Source of the DNA: Deltaproteobacteria bacterium
Lineage (GTDB): Bacteria > Myxococcota_A > UBA9042
Reading direction: 5' to 3'
Assembly: GCA_020632665.1 (NCBI GenBank)
Contig: JACKFC010000004.1
Span: forward strand, 1-64,000
DNA: 64,000 bases
Shown in pieces: positions 8,194 through 16,310 of the stretch (positions within the stretch are counted from its first letter, which is position 1; each line of letters begins with the position of its first letter). The notes beneath the pieces are model-generated. The model was not told where the DNA came from. It made no database searches and saw nothing but the letters and a program-made list of their open reading frames with translations. A program made the translations under genes and the position numbers.

Positions 8194-11049
8194 ATGACCC
8201 TGCGCCTGTATGCCCCCACGACCCCGCGCGCCGCCTTCGCCCGCGCGATCGTGGCGCCGCTCTTGCTCCTCGCAGGCGGCGTCGGCTGTGGTGAAGAGCA
8301 GACCAAGGCCGCCGACAGCAGCGCAGCCGACACCGAGACCGTAGGCGGCGACGGCGCCCTGGCCGAGGCCGACGCCGCAGCGGACGACGTGCTCGCGGAC
8401 GGCGACGGCGCGAACAACACAGACGCTGACGCGGCTGCCGACGCCGACGCCGCAGCCGCCGCTGACGCCGCCGCCGACGCCGACGCGGACGCCGCAGCGG
8501 ACGCCGCCGCTGACGCTGGCGCCGCCGCTGACACTGACGCCGCCGCTGACGCCGCCGCTGACACTGACGCCGCTGCCGACACCGACGCCGCGGCCGACGC
8601 CGTTGCGGACGCCGACGCTGCTGCCGACGCCGCAGCCGACGCCGACGCGACCGCCGACGTCGCGCTGCCCGACACCGGCCCAACCGAGATCTGCACTTGC
8701 GCCACCGACGCCGACTGCGGCTCCGCGCCGCCCAACGCGTGCTACGTGACGCTCTGCGTCGGCTGCCAATGCCAGCCCGTGCCACTGAAGAACGGCGCGA
8801 GCTGCGACGACGGCAACGCCTGCACCACCAACGATATCTGCAAATCCGGCATCTGCGCCGGATCGGGCGGCGCGTGCCTGCCGTCGCTGCCGCCGGGGAT
8901 CGGTTCTTCGCCGTGCAAGGTCCCCGGCAAGCCGCCGGTGCCGCACAAGGTCAAGTTGGTGCCCGCCTTCCCCAACCTGCAGTTCACCATGCCGGTCGAG
9001 CTGACCACGCCGGGCGACGGGACCAACCGCGTCGCGGTCGTCGAGCGCGCCGGCCGGCTGCGGGTCTTCGCCAACGACGACGCGGTCACGACGGCCGAGG
9101 AATGGCTCGACATCACGAGCAAGATCGACAGCGGCGGCGAAGGTGGGCTGCTCTCGGTCGCGTTCCACCCGCAATTCGCCGCCAAGCGCCACTTCTACGC
9201 CAACTACACGCGCAAGACGGACTTCCACACCGTGGTCGCGCGCTTCACCCAACCGGCGGGCGGTGGAGCGGCGCCGCTCTCGTCCGAGGTCGTGCTGCTC
9301 GACATCGCGCAGCCCTACAAGAACCACAACGGCGGCCAGCTCGCCTTCGACAGCGCCGGCAAGCTCCTGGTCGGCATGGGCGACGGTGGCAGCGCCGGCG
9401 ATCCGCTCGACGCCGGACAGAACGGTCAGAGCCTGCTCGGCGCGATGCTGCGGCTCGACGTCGACCTGCCGAGCGGGGGCAAGAATTACGGCATCCCGAG
9501 CGACAACCCGAACAAGGGATGGCTGCCGGAAATCTTCGCGATCGGCCTGCGCAACCCGTGGCGCTTCTCGGTCGACCCGGTCAGCGGCGCTATCTGGGTC
9601 GCCGACGTCGGCCAGAACGCCTGGGAAGAGGTCGATATCGTGCAGGCCGGCGGCAACTACGGTTGGCGCGTGATGGAAGGCAAGCACTGCTACAAGCCCG
9701 CCAACTGCAGCCAGGCCGGCTACGATCTGCCGATCTGGGAGTACGGCCACAGCGTCGGCAAATCGATCACCGGCGGCCACGTCTACCGCGGCAGCAAGAA
9801 CCCGTCGCTGCAGGGGAGCTACGTCGTCTCCGACTACGTCTCGGGCCGCTTCTGGGCGCTCTCGCCGAAGGCGGGCGGCGGCTACGCCGAGACGGTCCTC
9901 GGCGATCTACCGGTCAAGCCGGTCGATATCGGCCAGGACGAAAAGGGCGAACTCTACGCCGTGCAGCTCTTCGGCAAGACGATCCAGCGGCTGGAAGAGG
10001 AGACGGTGGCGACCGGACCCGCGCCGCCAGCGACCCTCTCGGCGACCGGCTGCTTCCAGGACCTCGCCAAGCTGACCCCGGCGACCGGTGTGGTGCGCTA
10101 CGAGCTCAACGCGCCGTTGTGGAGCGATGGCGCCGAGAAGGCGCGCTTCCTCGTGCTGCCGGCCGGGCAGGGCGGCGCAGCGTTCGCCCCGGCCAAGGCG
10201 GCGTCGAGTGACGATGAGACGTTCGAGCTGCCGGTGGGCAGCATCGTGATCAAGCATTTCGGCCTCGGCAGCGGCTTGCCGGGCACCGCGGCGAGCACGC
10301 CGGTCGAGACGCGCTTTCTCCGCCGCGACGCCGACGGCTGGGTCTTCCTCACCTACCGCTGGCGGCCCGACGGCAGCGACGCCGATATCGTCTACGGCGG
10401 CAGCGTCGCGACCGTGGCGTTGCCGGACGGCGGGACGCAGACGTGGGTGCAACCCTCCACTGCCGACTGTGTGCAATGCCACCAGGGGCCGGACGGCGAT
10501 CAGTTGCTCGGCCTGTCCGTCGCGCAGCTCAACCGCGACGCCTTCTTCCCGCCGCCGACGCAGGGCGGCGCCGCGGTCAACGCGAATCAGCTCGACGTCT
10601 GGGTGAAGTCGGGGGTGATCACCGGGATCGCCGCAGCGGGGAGCTCGGTCCACGCCTCGTTCCCGCCGCAGGCGTTGCTGCCCGCGACCACCGACCCGCT
10701 CTCGTTGCAGGTGCACGCGCGGACGTGGCTGCACGTCAACTGCGGCTCGTGCCACCGTCCGGGCGGCTCGTCGCAGGCAGATCTCGATCTCCGCTACGGG
10801 CAGAACCTCACCAAGTTGGCCAACGGCAAGCCCAACGTCTGTGACGCGCCACCGGGCTTCGGCGACGGCGGGGTCAGCGGCGCGAAGCTGATCACGCCCG
10901 GCAAGCCGGCGCTCTCGGTCCTGCTGCAGCGGGTCGACGCGACGCCGGGTGACGATTGGTTCATGCCGCGGATCGGCGTGACGAAGAAGCAGCAGGATGC
11001 GCTGAAGTTGCTGCAGACCTGGATCGGCTCGCTGCAGGCCTGCCCGTGA
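8194..11049 (+). CDS. PQQ-type glucose/sorbosone dehydrogenase-like lipoprotein with C-terminal cytochrome c-like region
   Basis: A 951-residue lipoprotein (lipobox ending at Cys32). Order of parts: signal; an Asp-Ala linker (about 66-165); a short Cys module containing CDDGNACT; a six-bladed beta-propeller of the soluble quinoprotein glucose/sorbosone dehydrogenase family (about 255-610; ERAGRLRVF, GGEGGLLSV, GLRNPWRFS, QNAWEEVD and GGNYGWRV); and a C-terminal region with CVQCH (759-763) and CGSCH (850-854) sites for covalent haem. It should oxidise a sugar or similar alcohol at the cell surface and pass electrons to its own haems. ATG 8194 is chosen because it follows GGAG and gives a normal signal; in-frame ATGs at 8155 and 8167 are alternatives. 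The stop overlaps the next start as GTGA. Confidence 0.88.
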   Translation: MTLRLYAPTTPRAAFARAIVAPLLLLAGGVGCGEEQTKAADSSAADTETVGGDGALAEADAAADDVLADGDGANNTDADAAADADAAAAADAAADADADAAADAAADAGAAADTDAAADAAADTDAAADTDAAADAVADADAAADAAADADATADVALPDTGPTEICTCATDADCGSAPPNACYVTLCVGCQCQPVPLKNGASCDDGNACTTNDICKSGICAGSGGACLPSLPPGIGSSPCKVPGKPPVPHKVKLVPAFPNLQFTMPVELTTPGDGTNRVAVVERAGRLRVFANDDAVTTAEEWLDITSKIDSGGEGGLLSVAFHPQFAAKRHFYANYTRKTDFHTVVARFTQPAGGGAAPLSSEVVLLDIAQPYKNHNGGQLAFDSAGKLLVGMGDGGSAGDPLDAGQNGQSLLGAMLRLDVDLPSGGKNYGIPSDNPNKGWLPEIFAIGLRNPWRFSVDPVSGAIWVADVGQNAWEEVDIVQAGGNYGWRVMEGKHCYKPANCSQAGYDLPIWEYGHSVGKSITGGHVYRGSKNPSLQGSYVVSDYVSGRFWALSPKAGGGYAETVLGDLPVKPVDIGQDEKGELYAVQLFGKTIQRLEEETVATGPAPPATLSATGCFQDLAKLTPATGVVRYELNAPLWSDGAEKARFLVLPAGQGGAAFAPAKAASSDDETFELPVGSIVIKHFGLGSGLPGTAASTPVETRFLRRDADGWVFLTYRWRPDGSDADIVYGGSVATVALPDGGTQTWVQPSTADCVQCHQGPDGDQLLGLSVAQLNRDAFFPPPTQGGAAVNANQLDVWVKSGVITGIAAAGSSVHASFPPQALLPATTDPLSLQVHARTWLHVNCGSCHRPGGSSQADLDLRYGQNLTKLANGKPNVCDAPPGFGDGGVSGAKLITPGKPALSVLLQRVDATPGDDWFMPRIGVTKKQQDALKLLQTWIGSLQACP
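8426..8660. repeat. Asp-Ala coding repeat (GACGCNGCN-type)
   Basis: A run of GAC GCN and GCC GAC codons with occasional Thr or Val codons encodes the Asp-Ala linker between the lipid anchor and the Cys module of the dehydrogenase. The repeat is imperfect and in frame throughout. Confidence 0.75.
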
Positions 11050-12794
11050 TCCGCGTGGCCGTCGCCGCCCTGGTGGCGCTCGGTCTGGGGGCGCTGGCGG
11101 GTCTGCGGCCGGTCGCCGGTCTCGATATCTGGTGGCATCTGCGCACCGGCGAGCGCCTGCTCGGCAGCCCCGGCTGGCTCGAGGTCGACACCCTCTCGGA
11201 CGGCGCCGCCGGGCAGCCGTGGCCGTACAAGGATATCGGCGCCGACATCCTGCTCTACCTGGCGCACAGCGTCGGCGGCGACACCGTCTTGAGCGTCGTG
11301 CCGGCGCTGGTCGGCGCGGGGCTGACGCTGCTGCTCGCGCGTGGCTCGGATCGGTCCGCCCCGCCACTCGCATGGGCCGCCGTCTCGGCCTGCGCGCTCG
11401 CCGCGATGCTGCACCGCTTGCACGCGCGGCCGATGTTGGCGTCGCTGCTGCTCTTCGCTGCGCTGCTCGGTGTGCTCGCGCGGGCGCGGCATGCAACCCG
11501 AGAGGCCGAGGCGCGCCGAGGTTGGGCGCTCGCCGTCGGGCTCGTCTTGCTCGGTGGCTGGCTGCACCGTGGCGCGCTGCTCGGTGCCGTGCTGCTCGTC
11601 GCCGCCGCGGCTTGGTCCGCGCTCGCCGCGCCCGCGGAGCAACGGCCACGGCGCACGGTGCAGGCCCTGCTGCTCGTCGGCCTCGCCGCAGCCGCGCTGG
11701 TCGCCAACCCGAATGGCCTCGCCACCGTCGCCACCGCGACGACGCTGCTCGCGGGTGATGCCTATCGCTCCCACGTCAGTGAGTGGAACGCGATGCCACT
11801 CGACGCGCTGCTGCGGCACCACGGCGTCGGCCTGCTGCCGCTGCTGCTCGCCTTGGGGCTGGCGATCCGTGCCCGGCGCCGCGCCGAGGCGGTCGACGTC
11901 TTCGCCATCATGGCGGCGGTGGCGCTCTGGGTCGCCGCGCTGGTCTCGGCGCGGTGGATCGCCTACGCCGCCCTGGCGTCGGCCTGGGCCGCGCTGCACG
12001 CCGCGCCGTGGCCCGCATTGCAGCGACCTGGGCGTGCCCGGCTCGGGGCGGCGTTCACGCTGGTGGTGCTGCTCTTGGCCTGGGAGCGCCCGGCGAGCCC
12101 GTTGCGTCCAGACGCGGGTTGGGTGGGCCTGTGGCCGGACCGCTTCCCCGTCGCCGCATTGGACTACGCGCGCCGCGCGAAGTTGCCGCGACGGGTCGAG
12201 AACGCCTACGACTTCGGTGGCTACCTGCTCTGGGCAGGCGCCGACTGGCCCGGCGGCCCGCTGCTGCCGAGCGTCGACGGCCGCGCCGATATGGTCTATG
12301 CGCCGGACGTCTTCGACCGCTCGTTGCGGGCCGAACACGAACCTCGGGCGTTTGCCGAGCAGCAGCGCGTCGCGGCGCGAAGCTGGGTCTTGGCGCGGCA
12401 AGAGCCGGGCGGTCGGACCCACGCCTTCCTCGCCAGAGATCCGGCCTGGGCGTTGGTCTTCTGGTCCGATCCGGCCGCTGTCTTCGTCCGCGTCGCCGAT
12501 CACCCGGCGTTGGCGGGGCGCGACGCGTTGCAGCTCTTTCGCGGCGTCGCGCTCGACGCCGAAGCCTTCGCCTTGGGCAGCGACCCGACCCGACGCGAGG
12601 CCGCCGGCCGTGAGCTGGCCCGGCTTCGCGCCATGGCGCCAGAGAGCGTGGCGGTGCAGGTCGCCGAGGTCGTCTTCTTCCACGCCAGCGGCGCGAAGGC
12701 CGCCCGCGACGCCGCGCTCGAAGCCTTGGTTCGCCGGCACGGCGAGCACCCGGCCGTCCGCGCGCTGCTGCAGCGGCTCAGCCAGGCGTCCTGA
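11046..12794 (+). CDS. Large multi-pass membrane protein, GT-C-like, function unknown
   Basis: 582 residues with about nine or ten hydrophobic segments up to residue 370, then a soluble C-terminal part. The N-terminus has DIWWHLRTGE, the D-x-WWHL motif found after the first membrane segment of many bacterial GT-C-like membrane proteins, and the C-terminal part has FGGYLLWAG followed by VDGRADMVY, a pair of motifs that recurs in the same uncharacterised family. The start is a GTG overlapping the stop of the dehydrogenase gene (GTGA), so translation is coupled. The C-terminus overlaps the convergent gene by 17 bases. A glycosyltransferase or lipid-linked sugar role is possible but there is no clear catalytic motif. 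Confidence 0.75.
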   Translation: MIRVAVAALVALGLGALAGLRPVAGLDIWWHLRTGERLLGSPGWLEVDTLSDGAAGQPWPYKDIGADILLYLAHSVGGDTVLSVVPALVGAGLTLLLARGSDRSAPPLAWAAVSACALAAMLHRLHARPMLASLLLFAALLGVLARARHATREAEARRGWALAVGLVLLGGWLHRGALLGAVLLVAAAAWSALAAPAEQRPRRTVQALLLVGLAAAALVANPNGLATVATATTLLAGDAYRSHVSEWNAMPLDALLRHHGVGLLPLLLALGLAIRARRRAEAVDVFAIMAAVALWVAALVSARWIAYAALASAWAALHAAPWPALQRPGRARLGAAFTLVVLLLAWERPASPLRPDAGWVGLWPDRFPVAALDYARRAKLPRRVENAYDFGGYLLWAGADWPGGPLLPSVDGRADMVYAPDVFDRSLRAEHEPRAFAEQQRVAARSWVLARQEPGGRTHAFLARDPAWALVFWSDPAAVFVRVADHPALAGRDALQLFRGVALDAEAFALGSDPTRREAAGRELARLRAMAPESVAVQVAEVVFFHASGAKAARDAALEALVRRHGEHPAVRALLQRLSQAS

Positions 12795-14391
12795 CGTCGT
12801 CTGCCGCCGACCGGCGCAGATCCGTCGCCCACAGCGCCAGCGCTGGCGCGAAGAGCAAGATCGTCGGCAGCGCCACCCATGGCGCAGCGAACGCCGTCGG
12901 GCCGAGCGCCAGCCACGCGCCGTTGACCCAGAGCGGCGCGCTCGCCGCGAGCCAGAGCGTCGCCCGCACCGCGCCGCGGGCCGAAGGCGCGCTGAGCGCA
13001 AAGGCCGCGGCGACCAGGGCCGGCAACGCGTACCAGGGGTGGAAGATGCCGCTTCCGAACGCCATCCAGGCCAGCGCCGCCGTCGTCGTCGCCGCCGCGA
13101 CCACGGCCAGATCGCCGTCGCCCGCGTCGTCGTCGCCCGCGTTGTCGTCGCCGGGTTGCAGCGCCCGCCAGAGCCCCCGCAGCGCCGCGAGGCCAATCAC
13201 CACGCCGAGCACGAGCAGCGCCGGCCGCGCGACTTCGAGGTCGCCGCTCCCGCCCGTCGCCTGTGCGGCGCGCCGGAGCAGGTCGAGCGGGGTCCGAATG
13301 CTGGTATCGCCGACGTCGGCGAGCCCGCCGAAGGGGTGCGGATCGGTCCAGAGCAGGGCATAGCCGAGTGCCGGAAGCGCCACGGCGAGCGCAGCGGCGA
13401 GCGCCGTCGGTCCGCGACCGTGCCGACGCAGCAGCCAGACGCCGGCCGGCGCAGCCAAGACCAAGAGCGGCAGCTTCAGGCCGGCGAGCAGGCCGGCCGC
13501 GACGCCAATCGCCAGCGCGGCCGGCGTCGCTGCGATCCGCCGACCGATGGGCCACCACGCGGCGAGCATGGCGAGGCAGGCGAGGGGCTCGAGGTGGCCG
13601 CCGTTGCCCGCAGCGACCACGCCGACCGGCAGCCAGCCGACCAGGACGCCTGCGGCCAACCCGCCGCGCCGGAGCGCCCACGCGGTCGCCCCGAGCCAGG
13701 CCAGCGCGGCCAGCAGCCGCAGCAGGAAGACGTTCGCCTCGGGCGGCAGCGCCTCGACGTAGAGGCTGCGGAAGATCCCGAGCGCGACCGGGCCATAGGC
13801 CGCGCGCACCTCGAGCCACGCTTGGTAGGGCACGAAGGGATCGACCAGGCAGCGCGAGGGCGGCGGGCAATGCGCGTCGTCGCGGCACGGCCGACCCGGC
13901 GTGGCGGGGCGGTGCGGCAGCTCCGGCAGGGCGCAGGTCCTGGCGAAGGCTTTGCCCGGCAGGCGATACGGATTCTCGCCGTGGACCGCCTGGATCTTGC
14001 CGTAGTAGGCGTAGAGGAAGGCGTCGGACGACCAGCGCGGTGGCGCAGCGAGCTGCAGCAGCGCGGCCAGCGCCGCCGCACCGAGGACCCACCGCGCCGC
14101 CGCCGCAGCGTGCGGGGCCCCGGTCGTCGCGCCCCGCGCGACCCGCAGTGCGGCGACCGTGGGCAGCACCGTCGCGAGGAGGAAGGCAGCGCCGGCGAGG
14201 GGGCCGGCGAGGTCCTGCAGTCCGGCGTCGGCGAGGGCGCCTTGGGCCGCCGCGCGGGCGCCCCAGCCTTCGAGCAAGGGCGGCAGCTCGGGCTGCATCC
14301 ACAGGCCGACGCAGAGCCCAGCGAGGCTACCGAAGACCGTGGCGATGGCGCCCAAGCGGACGTCGCGCGGATCGGCCCCGGCTTCAGCCAA
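12778..14391 (-). CDS. Polyprenol-phosphate mannosyltransferase-like (GT-C) membrane protein
   Basis: 537 residues with about twelve predicted membrane segments. GENPYRLP in the first large loop, AYGPVALGIFRSLY, and HPWYALPALVA near the C-terminus resemble GT87/MptA-type integral glycosyltransferases that use polyprenol-phosphate sugars. A 20-residue Asp/Gly-rich loop (GDDNAGDDDAGDGD) interrupts the C-terminal half. Its start lies inside the end of the gamma-carbonic anhydrase gene (8-base overlap), so both belong to one transcription unit starting with the hydrolase lipoprotein. The sugar and acceptor are unknown; assignment rests on topology and loop motifs and is moderate. Confidence 0.7.
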   Translation of the reverse strand: MAEAGADPRDVRLGAIATVFGSLAGLCVGLWMQPELPPLLEGWGARAAAQGALADAGLQDLAGPLAGAAFLLATVLPTVAALRVARGATTGAPHAAAAARWVLGAAALAALLQLAAPPRWSSDAFLYAYYGKIQAVHGENPYRLPGKAFARTCALPELPHRPATPGRPCRDDAHCPPPSRCLVDPFVPYQAWLEVRAAYGPVALGIFRSLYVEALPPEANVFLLRLLAALAWLGATAWALRRGGLAAGVLVGWLPVGVVAAGNGGHLEPLACLAMLAAWWPIGRRIAATPAALAIGVAAGLLAGLKLPLLVLAAPAGVWLLRRHGRGPTALAAALAVALPALGYALLWTDPHPFGGLADVGDTSIRTPLDLLRRAAQATGGSGDLEVARPALLVLGVVIGLAALRGLWRALQPGDDNAGDDDAGDGDLAVVAAATTTAALAWMAFGSGIFHPWYALPALVAAAFALSAPSARGAVRATLWLAASAPLWVNGAWLALGPTAFAAPWVALPTILLFAPALALWATDLRRSAADDVRTPG

Positions 14392-14908
14392 GCGTCTGCA
14401 CCCGGCCTTGGACGAAGGCCTCCTTGTATTGCACGTAGGCGCGCCAGCCTTCGTCGATCATGCGGCGCAGGCGGTCGTCGAGCTCGCGCCGAAAGACGGC
14501 GGGGTTGCCAGCCCACAGACCCGGCGAGAGCGTGCTGCCGCCGCGCACCAAGCTGGCTGCAGCGACCATCGTGAAGGCCGGAATCTGGGCGTTGTCGAGC
14601 AGCGTCGCGCCCATGCCGATCAGGCAATCGTCGGCGACCTGGCAGCCGTGCAGGATCACGCCATGACCGACCGTCACCCGTTCGCCGACCACCAACTCGG
14701 AGTAGCCGCCGGTGGTGTGGCAGACGCTGCCGTCCTGGATATTGCTCTGCGCGCCGATGCGGATCGGGCCGCAATCGCCGCGCAGCACGGCGCTCGGCCA
14801 GATGCTCACCTCGGGTCCGAGCTCGACGTCGCCGATCACGGTCGCCATCGGGTGCACCCAAGCGGTCGGATGGATGCGGGGGACCTTGCCGTCGTAGCTC
14901 TGGATCAT
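14384..14908 (-). CDS. Gamma-class carbonic anhydrase family protein
   Basis: A 174-residue left-handed beta-helix protein with hexapeptide repeats. The zinc triad of the family is complete: His64 in SVCHTT, and His82 and His87 in VGHGVILHGC; Arg43/Asp45 (RGDCG) and Gln58/Asp59 (IQDG), which hold the trimer and active site, are also present. The C-terminal helix that packs on the trimer follows. It could hydrate carbon dioxide, although many close relatives (YrdA/PaaY-like) show little activity or are thioesterases. GAGGA precedes the ATG, it lies 16 bases after the hydrolase lipoprotein gene, and it overlaps the downstream membrane protein gene by 8 bases. Confidence 0.9.
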   Translation of the reverse strand: MIQSYDGKVPRIHPTAWVHPMATVIGDVELGPEVSIWPSAVLRGDCGPIRIGAQSNIQDGSVCHTTGGYSELVVGERVTVGHGVILHGCQVADDCLIGMGATLLDNAQIPAFTMVAAASLVRGGSTLSPGLWAGNPAVFRRELDDRLRRMIDEGWRAYVQYKEAFVQGRVQTLG

Positions 14909-14924
14909 CGCTTCGTCCTCTTCG

Positions 14925-16262
14925 CTAGTTGCCGAAGCCTTTGGTCTGCAGCGTGAACCAAGCCTTTGCCGGGGCCGTCAGCGCCTGCTCGGCCGACTTG
15001 TCGTCGAGCAGCCAATAGCGGGCGGCGGCGAGCGCCCGATCGGCGACCTCGGCGTGCACTTCGGCCAGCGGCGGCTGCGTGTTGGGGCTGCACATATCGC
15101 CGAGTTGTGCCTTGAAGCTCGCCGGCAGCACCTTCTCCAAGGCGCAGATATCGGAGAAGACGTAGTGGTTGCTGCCGGTGATCAGCAGCAGCGCGCCGAC
15201 GCCGGGCAGGTCTTCGAAGACCGGCGTCTGCTCGGTCGCAGACGGCGTCAGCTTGTCGCCGGTCGCGCCCATGATGAAGAGCGGCGGCAGCTTCTCGTCG
15301 CCCTCCAGCTTCTCGAGCATCTGCCAGCCGTAGCCGGCGGGCGCGAGCGGGACGCCGACCTTGCAGCGCGGATCGTGCAGATCCCAGGGCTGCGGGCCCA
15401 TATCGGCGATCTCGTCGCAGAGCGCCTTCGGAGCCTCGACGCTGCTGCAGTCCAGCTTGAACTGGGGCGGCACGCGGACCTTGAAGCCGGAGATCGCCAA
15501 CGTCGTGAATCCACCGAAAGAATGGCCCATCATCGCGTAGGAGTCGGTGTCGGCGAGGCCCTGCAGGAAGGCCGGATCCTTGCCGCTCGGCCCGGCGGCG
15601 AGGTGGTCGACGGTGGCCTTGACGTCGAGTGGACGCCAGAGCGGCATGACCGCCGTCAGCGACTCGTCCATGGTGAAGATCGAGTTGCCGACGTGCTCCG
15701 GCGAGGCGACGACGAAGCCGTTGCGCGCCAGCCACTCGGTGAGGAAGACCGACTGCTCGCGGATGCCGCCGTTGCCGTGGGAAAAGACGACCAGCGGCCA
15801 GCCCTTGGCGCTCGGCGGGACCTCGGGCGCGGTATCGCGGACGGCGCCGAAGGGCGAGCTGGCCAGGCCACCGGCGTATTTCGCGGCTTGGCTGCCGGGC
15901 GCGGGCTTGGCCGGGTACCAGATCTCGACCGGCAGCTTCCGCCCGCTCGCGCCGACGATCTCGATGGTGGTCACGCCGATCGGGTAGACCGCCGGGCCGT
16001 CGGCGGCGTCACCCGCCGTCGCGTCGCTGCTGCCAGCATCGCCGGCGCCGCCTGAACCACCGTCGCCGGAGACGCCATCCGCCGCCGCCGTGCCGTCTGC
16101 CGCGCCTGCACCGTCCTGGCCGCCGGCATCGGCGGTCGCGTTGCCCCCGCCACCGCCGTCTTCACTGCCGCAGCCGGGCGCGACGAGCAACGCAGCGAGC
16201 AGGACCAGCAGCAACGGCGAGCGCCGCGCCGTCCGCAGGATCGGATCGAGTCGGAACATCAT
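14925..16262 (-). CDS. Alpha/beta hydrolase lipoprotein (PAF-acetylhydrolase/chlorophyllase-like)
   Basis: 445-residue lipoprotein (Cys31 after VAPG) with a Gly/Asp/Ala-rich linker to about residue 90, then an alpha/beta-hydrolase domain. FSHGNGG supplies the oxyanion loop, GHSFGG the nucleophile serine, and TGSNHYVF near the C-terminus the likely catalytic His; PVEIWYPA at the domain start is typical of the dienelactone hydrolase/PAF-acetylhydrolase-like group. It should be an outer-membrane esterase or lipase. The start is one of two adjacent ATG codons; the first is used here, after a G-rich RBS. It heads a minus-strand run with the gamma-carbonic anhydrase and membrane protein genes, 48 bases after the methyltransferase gene. 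Confidence 0.85.
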   Translation of the reverse strand: MMFRLDPILRTARRSPLLLVLLAALLVAPGCGSEDGGGGGNATADAGGQDGAGAADGTAAADGVSGDGGSGGAGDAGSSDATAGDAADGPAVYPIGVTTIEIVGASGRKLPVEIWYPAKPAPGSQAAKYAGGLASSPFGAVRDTAPEVPPSAKGWPLVVFSHGNGGIREQSVFLTEWLARNGFVVASPEHVGNSIFTMDESLTAVMPLWRPLDVKATVDHLAAGPSGKDPAFLQGLADTDSYAMMGHSFGGFTTLAISGFKVRVPPQFKLDCSSVEAPKALCDEIADMGPQPWDLHDPRCKVGVPLAPAGYGWQMLEKLEGDEKLPPLFIMGATGDKLTPSATEQTPVFEDLPGVGALLLITGSNHYVFSDICALEKVLPASFKAQLGDMCSPNTQPPLAEVHAEVADRALAAARYWLLDDKSAEQALTAPAKAWFTLQTKGFGN

Positions 16263-16310
16263 GCCCCCAGGGGATGCGCAACCCGTCCGGGTGCGGCGTG
16301 GGCGCGGAGC

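Noticed and set aside
8426..8660. The Asp-Ala repeat as a CRISPR or other non-coding array
   Set aside because: The repeat has three-base periodicity, stays in frame and codes a linker between a signal and a domain.
10794..13196. Minus-strand open frame across the dehydrogenase and membrane protein genes
   Set aside because: It crosses the GTGA junction of two real plus-strand genes and has no domain.
11341..14574. Long plus-strand open frame crossing two real genes
   Set aside because: It runs through the membrane protein and across the convergent gene on the other strand; its product is Arg/Ser/Pro-rich without domain.
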